Notes: a model not told the origin generated them from the sequence alone. Counted from the first letter of the stretch, positions 24,487 to 32,528 are shown. The stretch: DNA of 64,000 nucleotides from a virus (IMGVR_UViG_3300037264_007554:1-64000); one strand, 5' to 3'. Numbers and translations are program-made.

Positions 24487-24743
24487 CCCCCGCCATCGAA
24501 CGCCGCATCCAGAAGCTCTTCATCGCGGTCGCTGGGCTACTCTACGTGCTCCTGTCGGCGTTCACGGGGATCTTACCTCCGGATGATAAAAGGACGTTCG
24601 AGGAAAAATTCACTCCCTGGCACCCCTGGCTCGCGCTGTTCTGCCTGCTCGCGGCGCTCGTGGCCGTGTACATTCTCGGGATCATCACGGGGTACGAAGA
24701 GGAGGAGCGGGCGAAGGTAGCCGAGAGGACGCTGCGGACATGA
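24483..24743 (+). CDS. Small two-helix membrane protein
   Basis: 86 aa with membrane segments at about 12-30 (LFIAVAGLLYVLLSAFTGIL) and 48-69 (LALFCLLAALVAVYILGII), and a charged C-terminus. Together with the next gene it forms a membrane pair in the early operon; a holin-like role is possible but distant from the endolysin. Confidence 0.7.
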   Translation: MTPAIERRIQKLFIAVAGLLYVLLSAFTGILPPDDKRTFEEKFTPWHPWLALFCLLAALVAVYILGIITGYEEEERAKVAERTLRT

Positions 24744-24961
24744 GCCCACTCGCCGAAGCGCTGCTCTCGACGTTAATCCCCATGGGGATCTACGCGGTGG
24801 CACTATGCCTGTGCGTGCGTTCCGCCGTCCGGCGGGCCCGGCAGGACGCTACTCAGGAAGAGAGAAGCCACTGGGTTCGGTTTTTGCATTCTCATCCCGA
24901 GGTCAACGCCAAAACTTTTCTCGACCGGCTGAGACAAGAAATGAACAAAAGGAACAACTGA
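24740..24961 (+). CDS. Small one-helix membrane protein
   Basis: 73 aa. One membrane segment (LLSTLIPMGIYAVALCLCV), then a basic charged tail (RSAVRRARQDATQEE). 4-nt overlap with the gene before. Function unknown. Confidence 0.7.
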   Translation: MSPLAEALLSTLIPMGIYAVALCLCVRSAVRRARQDATQEERSHWVRFLHSHPEVNAKTFLDRLRQEMNKRNN

Positions 24962-24963
24962 AC

Positions 24964-25176
24964 ATGGGAAAAAGCGCACACATCCGAGCGAGGAGACGCC
25001 GTCGGGCCAGACTGAGCGGCCGCCTGGGCGAAGAACGAGTCGCCCGCCGAGCGGCGCGGGACGCTCAACAACTGGCCGGTCGCGAGAACTACTTGTTTCG
25101 TAGGACTGCCGAAAAGTTAATGGAGCAGGGCCGCCGAGCCTACGTGAACACGCTGCCCAAGGCGTCAGCGCCTTGA
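24964..25176 (+). CDS. Unknown 70-aa very basic protein
   Basis: ATG at 24964. Arg-rich (HIRARRRRRARLSGRLGEERVARRA), helical; likely binds nucleic acid. Ends in a TTGA overlap with the next gene. Confidence 0.65.
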   Translation: MGKSAHIRARRRRRARLSGRLGEERVARRAARDAQQLAGRENYLFRRTAEKLMEQGRRAYVNTLPKASAP

Positions 25177-25466
25177 TCGGCTGGCAACGCTGCTTCCGGC
25201 GCCGCCGGAAGGCGGAGAGAGAAGCAGCCATCGAGCGCGCGGCCGCGGCGCTCCGGGGTGACGACCCGCCAGTGCCTCCTATGTTCCTACCGGTAAGAAC
25301 GCCAGAATGCCGTACCTGTGGAAGTCCCATCGTGGGAGCGCACACAGTCGCAAGTTTCACCGAGTTCTTTTGCAAGAAATGCCTGACGCCGGAAAAAGAC
25401 GAGCCGCTGCCCGACTTCAACGATCGTCAGTGGTACACGACCACGAACATGAAAGGTGAAAAATGA
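25173..25466 (+). CDS. Unknown 97-aa zinc-ribbon protein
   Basis: A TTG start at 25173 in the stop overlap. A basic N-terminus, then CRTCG..15..FCKKC, a CxxC pair of zinc-ribbon spacing. The C-terminal part is polar. No family recognised. Confidence 0.62.
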   Translation: MIGWQRCFRRRRKAEREAAIERAAAALRGDDPPVPPMFLPVRTPECRTCGSPIVGAHTVASFTEFFCKKCLTPEKDEPLPDFNDRQWYTTTNMKGEK

Positions 25467-25732
25467 AAGACGCGGACGCGCCATGTGAAGTCTGTGGACT
25501 GATCGAGCGGCACACCGACGACTGTGTCATCGGTAAGCTCCTAGTCGCGCTCGCCGAGGAGAGGGCCGCGGTCGCCGAGCACAAAGCCGCACGCGACAAA
25601 CTGGAGGCGGTACTAGGAGAAATCAGCGACGACGATTGGGATACGATCTCAATTCTGAGTGAGTGGAAGAAACGCCGCGACGCTGCCCTTGCGCGCGTCA
25701 AGAAGCGCACGTCGAAGAAAGCACCGCGATGA
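25463..25732 (+). CDS. Unknown 89-aa protein with N-terminal CxxC
   Basis: MKDADAPCEVCGLIERHTDDC, then a long helix (LVALAEERAAVAEHKAARDKLEAV) and a Lys-rich end. The first 25 residues look like a small zinc knuckle. 4-nt overlaps both sides. Confidence 0.7.
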   Translation: MKDADAPCEVCGLIERHTDDCVIGKLLVALAEERAAVAEHKAARDKLEAVLGEISDDDWDTISILSEWKKRRDAALARVKKRTSKKAPR

Positions 25733-26304
25733 CCACCTCCACCTACGGCCCCGGCCGGTTCGAGTCGGCTTCCCGAAAAATCTTCGACGCCCTGCACCCG
25801 GATCCGGCCGCGCTGGATCTGCACGACATCGCGATCAGCTTAGGCAACATCTGCCGCTTCGGCGGCCACATCCGGGCCTTCTTCTCAGTAGCTGACCATT
25901 CCCGCTTCGTCGCGCGGATCTTGGAAACCCGCGGCGAGCCTCCGATCGTCCAGCTCGCCGGGCTGATGCACGACGTCGTCGAGATCATCACCGGGGATGT
26001 GATTTCCCCCATGAAGGCCATCTACGGCGAGAACTTAGAGGAAGTCGAAAATCTGTGGACGCCCGTGGTCGAAGCCTGGATCGGCCTGCCGGTGCGCGCG
26101 ACGTGGGCCCGGCCCGTGAAAACCGCCGATCTGGCCGCGTACTGCATCGAGACCAGAGAATTGCGCGGTTGGCTCCCTCCAGGGGCAGGCGCATATCCGT
26201 CTGAATCCCTCTACTGGGAGACACCTAACGGCCCGTACGTCTCCGGAGTCCTCTGGCGCGAAGCCGTGAAGAAAAAACTTGACGAGTTGGCGGCTCTTAA
26301 ATAA
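25729..26304 (+). CDS. HD-domain phosphohydrolase, YfbR-like
   Basis: 191 aa from the ATG at 25729. The metal-binding motif is intact: His57 in VADHSRF, His81-Asp82 and Glu85 in LMHDVVEIITGDVISPMK, and a later Asp (KTADLAAYC). This matches YfbR-type 5'-deoxynucleotidases, which remove phosphate from dNMPs. In a phage it could clear host or unwanted nucleotides or shape the dNTP pool. Its last codons carry the promoter and operator of the next unit. Confidence 0.85.
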   Translation: MTTSTYGPGRFESASRKIFDALHPDPAALDLHDIAISLGNICRFGGHIRAFFSVADHSRFVARILETRGEPPIVQLAGLMHDVVEIITGDVISPMKAIYGENLEEVENLWTPVVEAWIGLPVRATWARPVKTADLAAYCIETRELRGWLPPGAGAYPSESLYWETPNGPYVSGVLWREAVKKKLDELAALK

Positions 26305-26307
26305 GAA
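26279..26307 (+). promoter_or_regulatory. Promoter with TCTTAAATAAGA palindrome
   Basis: TTGACG (26279-26284), 17 nt, TAAGAA (26302-26307), overlapped by TCTTAAATAAGA (26295-26306). It lies inside the end of the HD gene. A GGAG Shine-Dalgarno precedes the ATG at 26325. Confidence 0.68.
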
Positions 26308-26324
26308 TCGAGGCAGGAGAAAAC

Positions 26325-26615
26325 ATGGGCAAAGACAGCAAGAAAAAAGCACAGCGGGCCGAGAACGGCAAGGACGCAGAGATTGTCAAGCTCGAAGCCG
26401 AGCGGACAGGGATCAAGACGCTGCTCATAGAGTCCGAGCAGAGGTGCTCCCGCTTGAGCGACGAGAACACCACGCTCAAGACCGAGCGGACAGGGATCAA
26501 GACGCTGCTCATAGAATCCGAGCAGAAATGCTCCCGTTTGAGCGACGAGAACACCGCACTCAAGGCCAAGGTGGACGCCATCGCCAGCACCATCTCGGAG
26601 CCCCCCACCACATGA
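26325..26615 (+). CDS. Coiled-coil protein with duplicated 28-residue unit
   Basis: 96 aa. A 28-residue unit starting (A/T)ERTGIKTLLIESEQ and ending DENT(T/A)LK occurs twice back to back; 28 is four heptads, so the coil stays in register. The DNA repeats (26397-26480 and 26481-26564) are nearly identical, so the duplication is recent. Probably a rod-like oligomerisation protein. It ends with a 4-nt overlap onto a helix-turn-helix gene. Confidence 0.78.
   Translation: MGKDSKKKAQRAENGKDAEIVKLEAERTGIKTLLIESEQRCSRLSDENTTLKTERTGIKTLLIESEQKCSRLSDENTALKAKVDAIASTISEPPTT
26397..26564 (+). repeat. Tandem 84-bp duplication
   Basis: Two adjacent 84-bp units differ at only a few positions (for example agag/agaa, gaggtg/aaatg, cgcttg/cgtttg). 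They encode the two 28-aa coil units. Confidence 0.88.
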
Positions 26616-26788
26616 AGCTCTCCACCCGGATCAAGAAACTGCTCTCCGGCGGCCTGCGGCCGGAGGATCTGGCCGTCAAGCTCAACGTCTCTCTGGCGAC
26701 GATCTACCGCTGGAAGACGGACCCGCCCAAGCGGCCGATGCGGTCGCTGATCGCGGCCCTCGACGAGCTGGAAAAGAGGCGGGCGTGA
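26612..26788 (+). CDS. Small helix-turn-helix protein
   Basis: 58 aa. RPEDLAVKLNVSLATIYRWKTD is a clear helix-turn-helix; short helices flank it. Likely a DNA-binding regulator. 4-nt overlap with the coil gene and GTGA overlap with the next. Confidence 0.72.
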   Translation: MKLSTRIKKLLSGGLRPEDLAVKLNVSLATIYRWKTDPPKRPMRSLIAALDELEKRRA

Positions 26789-27333
26789 GCGAAGAGATAT
26801 TCAGACGCGGTGTTTTCGCCGCAGCCTCCGGCGCACCCAAAGACGCCTCTCATGAACAGCAGCTCGCGTGCATTTGGCTCATGGGCTACGACAGGGCCGA
26901 GTACCACCGTCAGCGCGGCCTCGACCCCCTCGGCAAGCCCCCGCGCGTCCCCGGCCTCTGCGCCCGCGACGTCAGGAAGGTCTGCAACTGCGCCGACAGC
27001 ACCCGGGCCGAATGCGTGCTGCCGGTGTACCCGGCACCCCGAAAAAACCTCTCGCCGCGTCATCTTCTCTCGAACTTCCTTCGATCTTCCTTCGACTTCC
27101 TTCGATCTTCCAGCACTGTAGCCACCCCCGGCGTCCCGAAGGCCCGCGTGCACTACACGATTCGAGAGGGCGATGACGCGCCCTTGATCTGCTCCCAGTG
27201 CAACATGGAAACGGACGCGCTGGCGACGATTCCGATCGAGGCGAAACTGGAAGGCAGCGGCGGCAAGGCCGCCTGGATCGGCCTCTGCCGAACGTGTGTG
27301 GATAACTTGCTGCGGGGGTTTAACGCCCCATGA
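26785..27333 (+). CDS. Unknown 182-aa protein with Cys pairs
   Basis: GTG start at 26785. Two Cys regions: LCARDVRKVCNC..ECVLP and ICSQCN..LCRTC. Between them a Ser/Phe/Leu segment (LLSNFLRSSFDFLRSSS) is encoded by short direct repeats of CTTCGATCTTCC type. It may bind zinc at two sites. No family recognised. Confidence 0.65.
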   Translation: MSEEIFRRGVFAAASGAPKDASHEQQLACIWLMGYDRAEYHRQRGLDPLGKPPRVPGLCARDVRKVCNCADSTRAECVLPVYPAPRKNLSPRHLLSNFLRSSFDFLRSSSTVATPGVPKARVHYTIREGDDAPLICSQCNMETDALATIPIEAKLEGSGGKAAWIGLCRTCVDNLLRGFNAP

Positions 27334-27908
27334 CCAACCGGATTTCCCGCGGCAGCTACAGCGTAGGCATCGATCGCACAACGGTGCACGACTACAGCAG
27401 AGGCAGCAGCGGCGGTGTCCCAGGCGCAAGAATCGATCTCCAAGGTCCGGGCGGATCCGGGAATTTCGAGGTGTCCTTGGACTTCTTGGCCGCGATGGCG
27501 CGCGAATTCTACGACGTCTGTGCGCTGCCGGAGCAGGCGGCTGCGATGCCCAGGCCGCGGCCGGAGCAGCCTCTCGTACTCGTCACGCCGGTAGACCACG
27601 CGACCTGGATCGATCGGGCGATGTACATCCACAAGGCCCTGCGCGAGCGCAAGCTCGAATGGGCGACCGAAGGCATCCCCAAAGTCGCGACGCTCAAAAC
27701 CGATATGCCGGGCCGATGGGACACGCACGACATCACGGCGGCCATCCACGACTTCGGCATGGCGTCGTTCTGGCAAGTCTCTTACGGAAGCTCGGTCGTC
27801 GCAGGTAGCGAAGCGTCCTTCGAGATGGCGTTCGTGGCCGCGAGCGAGGAAGTGCTCAAGATCTTCGACACCCAGGCCGAAGGCGCGAAAGAGACGCTGC
27901 AAACATGA
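27330..27908 (+). CDS. Unknown 192-aa protein
   Basis: Starts MTNRISRGSYSVGIDRTTVHD. Ser/Gly-rich N-terminus, then an alpha/beta region (EVSLDFLAAMAREFYDVC..). The C-terminal 50 residues (FEMAFVAASEEVLKIF) are helical. No motif recognised. 4-nt overlaps both sides. Confidence 0.7.
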   Translation: MTNRISRGSYSVGIDRTTVHDYSRGSSGGVPGARIDLQGPGGSGNFEVSLDFLAAMAREFYDVCALPEQAAAMPRPRPEQPLVLVTPVDHATWIDRAMYIHKALRERKLEWATEGIPKVATLKTDMPGRWDTHDITAAIHDFGMASFWQVSYGSSVVAGSEASFEMAFVAASEEVLKIFDTQAEGAKETLQT

Positions 27909-28231
27909 AAGAGACGAGCACGTACTGCGATCAGTGCCTCGAAAACAGCAGCAAAGCGTTCGCGCATCGGATCTGCGAAATCTGTGGATGCGACTGCTGT
28001 GACGAACATATGTCGCCGGTAATTCCGCAACTGCCTCTTCCCTACCGCATCAGGCGGAAACGCGAGGCTTGTGCACGCTGCGCAAGAATAATGCTGGGAA
28101 CGCCGCTCCGTTCTCAAGATCCTCCGCCAGATCTATTAGCTGTCCTCCACTCGATGCAAGACAAAATCTTCGAGAGGATACGAGCAGATGTCGCCGCGGA
28201 AGCTCTAGCTGCGAAGGCGTCGAAGTCATGA
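27905..28231 (+). CDS. Cys-rich zinc-binding paralogue 1
   Basis: 108 aa. CDQC..12..CEICGCDCCDEH..CARC gives a two-site zinc pattern like B-box or treble-clef domains. A helical tail with PPPDLLAVLHSMQDKI follows. The next two genes repeat this plan, so the three arose by tandem duplication. Function unknown; a multi-metal adaptor is likely. Confidence 0.75.
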   Translation: MKETSTYCDQCLENSSKAFAHRICEICGCDCCDEHMSPVIPQLPLPYRIRRKREACARCARIMLGTPLRSQDPPPDLLAVLHSMQDKIFERIRADVAAEALAAKASKS

Positions 28232-28581
28232 AAGAGACGAGCACGTACTGCGATCACTGCCTCACGAGCAGCGGCAGAAGGGTTGCGACGGCCGTCTGCG
28301 TGATCTGCCAGGCGGATTGTTGCGCCGACCACATGTCCGGAGCGCTTCCGCGACTGGCAGCGCCTTACTTTCAATCCAGCCAGCGTCAGATCTGCGCACC
28401 CTGTGGAGCTACATCCAGCCAGATCATCCCTGAACCTCCGCCAGATCTCGAAGCAGCTTTGACAGCCTGGCAAGACAAGATCATCGAACAGATCCGGGCG
28501 CGCATCGCCGCAGCGGCCTTGGCCGCGAGCGAAAACCGCCCACCAAACGCCTGGGGCGTCCCCAAGTGGCCCACGAAATGA
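28228..28581 (+). CDS. Cys-rich zinc-binding paralogue 2
   Basis: 117 aa, beginning MKETSTYCDHCL exactly as paralogue 1 (MKETSTYCDQCL); the first 30 bases are nearly identical. CVICQADCCADH and ICAPC complete the cluster, followed by PPPDLEAALTAWQDKIIEQI. Confidence 0.75.
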   Translation: MKETSTYCDHCLTSSGRRVATAVCVICQADCCADHMSGALPRLAAPYFQSSQRQICAPCGATSSQIIPEPPPDLEAALTAWQDKIIEQIRARIAAAALAASENRPPNAWGVPKWPTK

Positions 28582-28997
28582 AAAAAGAAGTGATCTTCTG
28601 CGATCTCTGTCCGGCAGGGCCTGCTGAAAAGCAGAACTATGCGATCTACAACTGCGTGATCTGCGGCCGGGACTGCTGTTCGAGCCACTCGGGTGCGAAG
28701 CTACCCCAGGTTATGTGCGTCGAGCCGTACCGGGCCACGTGCAGCGAGTGCGGCGCCGTGATGGATCCGAGCAAGTTCCCGCCGGTCCCCGAAGATCTGA
28801 TCGACGCGCTCTTTCGCTGGCAGGATTCGGTCATCGAACAGACGAAAGCCGAGATCGCCGCGCGAACTCTGCGCGAGGTCGCGGCTGCGGCTCCGCATGA
28901 TTTTCAAAGTGAAACCATGAAGGCTTACCGAGACCAACTGAAAGCGGCAGAGCAAGAAACTCCGCCCAAGATATTTCCGCGGAGGCAGATGTGGTGA
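28578..28997 (+). CDS. Cys-rich zinc-binding paralogue 3
   Basis: 139 aa. CDLC..14..CVICGRDCCSSH..CSEC and a tail with DLIDALFRWQDSVIEQ match paralogues 1 and 2, plus an extra ~30-residue C-terminal extension. It is the most divergent copy. Ends in a GTGA overlap with the Dam methylase. Confidence 0.75.
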   Translation: MKKEVIFCDLCPAGPAEKQNYAIYNCVICGRDCCSSHSGAKLPQVMCVEPYRATCSECGAVMDPSKFPPVPEDLIDALFRWQDSVIEQTKAEIAARTLREVAAAAPHDFQSETMKAYRDQLKAAEQETPPKIFPRRQMW

Positions 28998-29797
28998 CCG
29001 CCCGGCCTTTCGTCAAGTGGGCGGGTGGTAAAACCGCTCTGCTGCCCGAGCTGCTCAAGCGCGTGCCCCCGAAGTTCGGCACGTACTACGAGCCGTTCGT
29101 CGGGGCCGGGGCGCTGTTTTTCGCCCTCCAGCCCGAGCGCGCCGTCATCGCGGACGCGAATCACCGACTCATGTGCACGTACGCTGCGCTCGCCGAAGCC
29201 CCCGAGAGCGTCATCACCCAGTTGCGCAGGCACGACTTCAATCACACCGACGCGTATTACTACTTGGTTCGGGACATCGACATCGACGCGCGCCCCACTT
29301 CCAAGATCGCGGCCTGGTTCATCTACCTGAACAAGACCTGCTTCAACGGCCTGTACCGGGTCAACAAGTCCGGCAAGTTCAACGTCCCGATCGGGAGCTA
29401 CAAGAACCCGACGATCTGCGACGAAGAGAACCTGCGCGCATGCTCGGCCGCGCTTCAAGGTGTCACTATTCGGCGTAGTGATTTCGAGGAGACCGTATCC
29501 ACCGCAAAAGAGGGAGATTTTTGTTACTTTGACAGTCCTTACGTACCGGTGACCCAGACGGCCGACTTTACTTCGTATACCGTCGACGGTTTCACGTACA
29601 AGGACCAAGTCCGGCTGCTCAACACGGCCAAGGCTTTGAAAGCGCGGGGCGTCCACGTCATGCTGTCCAACTCGGCGACGCTCTTAGTAGAATCCCTCTA
29701 CGACGAACACTTCACGCTGGATCGGGTCGAGGTTCGCCGGAATGTGAACTCGAAAGCCAGCGGCCGCGGGCCCGTCGGGGAGTACATCATCACATGA
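28994..29797 (+). CDS. dam: DNA adenine methylase, Dam family
   Basis: 267 aa from the GTG overlapping the previous stop. FVKWAGGKT (6-14, motif X), EPFVGAGALFF (motif I, AdoMet binding) and the catalytic motif IV as Asp180-Ser-Pro-Tyr183 (FCYFDSPYVPV) rather than DPPY. It transfers a methyl group from AdoMet to adenine N6, typically GATC in this family. In a phage this gives protection from restriction or timing signals. Motif X at the N-terminus and the overall length fit Dam well. Confidence 0.9.
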   Translation: MTARPFVKWAGGKTALLPELLKRVPPKFGTYYEPFVGAGALFFALQPERAVIADANHRLMCTYAALAEAPESVITQLRRHDFNHTDAYYYLVRDIDIDARPTSKIAAWFIYLNKTCFNGLYRVNKSGKFNVPIGSYKNPTICDEENLRACSAALQGVTIRRSDFEETVSTAKEGDFCYFDSPYVPVTQTADFTSYTVDGFTYKDQVRLLNTAKALKARGVHVMLSNSATLLVESLYDEHFTLDRVEVRRNVNSKASGRGPVGEYIIT

Positions 29798-30033
29798 CAG
29801 GGGAGCCCCACACCTGGGAACACGCGGCCTTTCACCCGTTTTTTCCGGAATTCTGCTTCCCTCCTTACCCGAGCCCCCTCTTGTGTGGTTCTCCTTGTCC
29901 TCAACAGGCCGACCGCCCTGGATTGCCGGACATGCGTAGAATCATGATCTTCGAGCGTGGCCACATTGCAGAAAAGCACGCGTTGCAGATCCGCTGCGAA
30001 TCGTGCCGGAACAAACTACTGATCTCAAAATGA
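29794..30033 (+). CDS. Unknown 79-aa protein
   Basis: 4-nt overlap with dam and with the next gene. The N-terminal half is rich in Phe, Pro and His (HPFFPEFCFPPYPSP); CESCRNKL at the end is a CxxC. No family recognised. Confidence 0.6.
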   Translation: MTGEPHTWEHAAFHPFFPEFCFPPYPSPLLCGSPCPQQADRPGLPDMRRIMIFERGHIAEKHALQIRCESCRNKLLISK

Positions 30034-30347
30034 CCAAGAAAAAATACCACTACGAAGGCCGCGACCCCGACACCGGGCACGAAGTGTTCTCGGAGTGCGG
30101 CACCAAGAAGTCTCTCGGGCTCAAGATCCCCGAGCACGGCGAGCCCTTGCACCCCGGCCAGGCCATCGTCCAGATCCGGCCGCACGCTGACCGAGAGCAC
30201 TTCGAGATCGACACAATTCTCGCGCGCGAAGCCGACGGCTCCGTCATTTCCGGCCCGGCCAGAGTCACGACCGACGAGTACCGGAAAGGCTGGGACGCGA
30301 CGTTTGCTGGCGATGCTGGCGACGGTGAACAGGGGCGACCGAATTGA
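30030..30347 (+). CDS. Unknown 105-aa protein
   Basis: ATG at 30030 (MTKKKYHYEGRDPDTGHEVF). Polar, mixed alpha/beta, ending in a Gly/Asp-rich tail (FAGDAGDGEQGRP). TTGA overlap with the next gene. No family recognised. Confidence 0.7.
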   Translation: MTKKKYHYEGRDPDTGHEVFSECGTKKSLGLKIPEHGEPLHPGQAIVQIRPHADREHFEIDTILAREADGSVISGPARVTTDEYRKGWDATFAGDAGDGEQGRPN

Positions 30348-30664
30348 GAGAATTCACGGCCTTGGGTTTCTCGTGGAAACTACATGAAGCCCCCGAGACC
30401 GTGGGCACCTGGGAGCCGGTAGCCTGGCTCGCGCGGAACGAGTACGAAATACAAGCCCAGGTGCTGAAGTGCCACGACCGGTTCTACTGGACCATCGGAA
30501 ACGGCGATCCGGACTCCGGCTCCGTCGAAGATACGGATCATGCAGGCGGCATCGCGGCCGCGAGCGCGGCCGTCGTGAGAGAGATGAAAGCCAGGATCGA
30601 GCGGGCAGAGCGTGCGCTGCGCGGAAACGATTGGTCTGTCCTCGAAGCGGACATCGAGGTATGA
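30344..30664 (+). CDS. Paralogue family B, member 1
   Basis: 106 aa from a TTG in the stop overlap. The plan 'LGFSWKL .. WLARNEYEI .. FYWTIGNG .. ERAERAL' is shared with the two following genes: a beta strand core and a C-terminal helix. This copy is the most divergent. Function unknown. Confidence 0.65.
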   Translation: MREFTALGFSWKLHEAPETVGTWEPVAWLARNEYEIQAQVLKCHDRFYWTIGNGDPDSGSVEDTDHAGGIAAASAAVVREMKARIERAERALRGNDWSVLEADIEV

Positions 30665-31047
30665 CCCGCCACAGCCTGTCGAAAGAAGCCCGCAAACACA
30701 ACGCGGCCGAGCAGTTCGCGCACTTCGGCCTGCACTGGGAAGTCCGCGGCTACCTGCACAACGCCCCGAGCATCGCCGCGACGTTGGCGCCGAACGCGTA
30801 CGAGATCACGGGCCGCATCCGTCGCCGACGCAAGGGCTTCACGTACGTCGTCGACGGGAATCCCGGCCACAGCATCCGCACGTACGAACTCACGTACTTG
30901 GACGCGTGCGAGGCGGTCCTGGCCGCCGTGCTGCGCCGGATCGAAAGAGCAGAGAAAGCCCTGGGCGACGATCGCGCACCCCCAAAAGCAAATCAGCCGG
31001 ACGGCAATCTTCTGATCCGAAGAGGTCACAAGGGAATGCCTTTCTAA
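30661..31047 (+). CDS. Paralogue family B, member 2
   Basis: 128 aa. FGLHWEVRGYLHN, LAPNAYEITGRIRRRRKGFTY, VDGN and RIERAEKAL line up with member 3 (FGLRWIEKSRLHN, LAPNDYGISANIHRRRRGFTY). Basic beta-hairpin (RRRRKGF) could touch nucleic acid. Function unknown. Confidence 0.72.
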   Translation: MTRHSLSKEARKHNAAEQFAHFGLHWEVRGYLHNAPSIAATLAPNAYEITGRIRRRRKGFTYVVDGNPGHSIRTYELTYLDACEAVLAAVLRRIERAEKALGDDRAPPKANQPDGNLLIRRGHKGMPF

Positions 31048-31048
31048 A

Positions 31049-31468
31049 ATGCTCGTCGAACAATTCAAGCAATTCGGTCTGCGTTGGATCGAAAAATCCA
31101 GGCTGCACAATGTCCCTGCGCACATGAAACGCAGCAAACTGATCCGCTCGGTCGCTGCGCTCGCTCCTAACGACTACGGCATCTCGGCCAACATCCACCG
31201 TAGACGAAGGGGCTTCACCTATTCCATCAACGGAAAACTGGGCAGAAAAACTCTGGGCTACAGCTTCCCCAGAGCGTACGAATCTGTCTTGCAGGCAGCG
31301 AGCGAAGAAGTGCTGAAGATGCTACACGAACAGATTGCATGCGCAGAGCGCACGCTCTCCGGCCAGGACAACCGCTACAACTCGATCTCTTACTCCCCCG
31401 GGCCGAACGGAACTGTTACAACGGTGCGTGATCCGGACGGAAACCTCGTGGGTCACAGTAGCGCGTAA
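31049..31468 (+). CDS. Paralogue family B, member 3
   Basis: 139 aa, one base after member 2, with the same core and an extra C-terminal stretch (SYSPGPNGTVTTVRDPDGN). Last gene of the rightward block; its end overlaps the convergent endolysin gene by 16 nt. Confidence 0.72.
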   Translation: MLVEQFKQFGLRWIEKSRLHNVPAHMKRSKLIRSVAALAPNDYGISANIHRRRRGFTYSINGKLGRKTLGYSFPRAYESVLQAASEEVLKMLHEQIACAERTLSGQDNRYNSISYSPGPNGTVTTVRDPDGNLVGHSSA

Positions 31469-32184
31469 TTCAGAAATCCCAGATTCACGATCCGGTAGTC
31501 ACGTGACCGTGCGTACACACCATCCCCCTCTCGCCCACCCCCGCGGTTGGTGTTCCCTTCAACGGCCCGCAACCCGGCCGCCTCGGCCGCCGTGAGAATC
31601 CCCATGTGCCCGCGACGGTTGCCGTGGTCGATGAGGAAAAGCGTGCCCGGCGGCAGGATTCTTAGATCCTCGAACGCGGCCTCCGGCGAGATCTTGACCT
31701 TGGCGGGGGCGCGCTCCCAGTGATCGAGTACGGAGCCCGTGCGCACGAGAGGGTTCGGCTCACCGAGCTTGTGGGCAGCCTCGTTGAAGACCCAGTAGCA
31801 AAAAGCCACGCACCAGGGATTGCCCTTCGGCAAGCCCACCGACGCCAGGTACTTCTCGACCTCGGGGCCGCAGTTCGGGCCTCCGGACTCCGTGACCCCG
31901 ATCTGGAGCTTGGCAATCCGCACGGCTGCGCCCGAGAGCGCGCTCCCAGGCGCCAGCACCGTCGCGGGAGCCGTGCGGAAAAGGGCGCCCCAGGAGACGG
32001 GGCCGACGATGCCGTCCGCCTCCAGGCCGCGCCGGGTCTGAAAAAGTCTAACCGCGCTCTCGGTCGCAGGTCCGAAATCGCCGTCGATCGCTATCGCGTC
32101 ACCAAACTGGACAAGACGGTCTTGAACCAGCTTGACGAGATCGGCGCGGTCGTCTCCGCGGCGAAGCGCCTTACCTGGGTACAT
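31453..32184 (-). CDS. Endolysin: peptidoglycan-binding plus CHAP domain
   Basis: 243 aa. An N-terminal PG_binding_1 domain (about 8-68: DLVKLVQDRLVQFG, DGDFGPATESAVRLFQ, GIVGPVSW) is followed by a CHAP-type amidase/peptidase with Cys125 (NPWCVAFCYW), His193 (GHMGIL) and the VEGNTN end motif. It would cut peptidoglycan at lysis. No signal peptide is visible, so a holin or an entry role from inside the virion is implied. It ends the leftward virion operon. Confidence 0.9.
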   Translation of the reverse strand: MYPGKALRRGDDRADLVKLVQDRLVQFGDAIAIDGDFGPATESAVRLFQTRRGLEADGIVGPVSWGALFRTAPATVLAPGSALSGAAVRIAKLQIGVTESGGPNCGPEVEKYLASVGLPKGNPWCVAFCYWVFNEAAHKLGEPNPLVRTGSVLDHWERAPAKVKISPEAAFEDLRILPPGTLFLIDHGNRRGHMGILTAAEAAGLRAVEGNTNRGGGREGDGVYARSRDYRIVNLGFLNYALL

Positions 32185-32528
32185 CAGCGGTCGATGGTGT
32201 GAACGAACCGGAACATCACCATGTAGAACGCAACCCCTGCGGAAAGGAAAAAGATGTCCAGTGGAGGGTTGGCGTTGTGCATCAGGATCGATCCAGGGAA
32301 CGCAGTTCCGCCCGTATCACAGATCGAAACGAGAAGCCTTGGATCGTTGAGCAGCGCCGTCCACACCGCGGGATCTGTGGTACTGAGCAAAGCCTTCAAC
32401 GGTCCCGCAGGCAGCGCCGCGAGAATGACCGACTGAAACAACAAGAAGTTTCCGGTATCCAAAGAAGCAGCGAACTTGATGCCGTAAGGCGTTGCGGACC
32501 CGGGTACGATGGTTACGCTTGATGCCAT
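32184..32528 (-). CDS. Small virion-like protein, PGPLK paralogue 1
   Basis: 114 aa. LLFQSVILAALPAGPLKALLSTTDPAVWTALL resembles LADCVPGPLKSFLAGL..ALW and FIDAAPGPLKKLLGKI..RW of the genes at 42579 and 43056. The C-terminal part is beta-rich and hydrophobic (LDIFFLSAGVAFYMVMFRFV). Probably a small capsid or vertex component (inference from context). Shares one base with the endolysin start. Confidence 0.7.
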   Translation of the reverse strand: MASSVTIVPGSATPYGIKFAASLDTGNFLLFQSVILAALPAGPLKALLSTTDPAVWTALLNDPRLLVSICDTGGTAFPGSILMHNANPPLDIFFLSAGVAFYMVMFRFVHTIDR

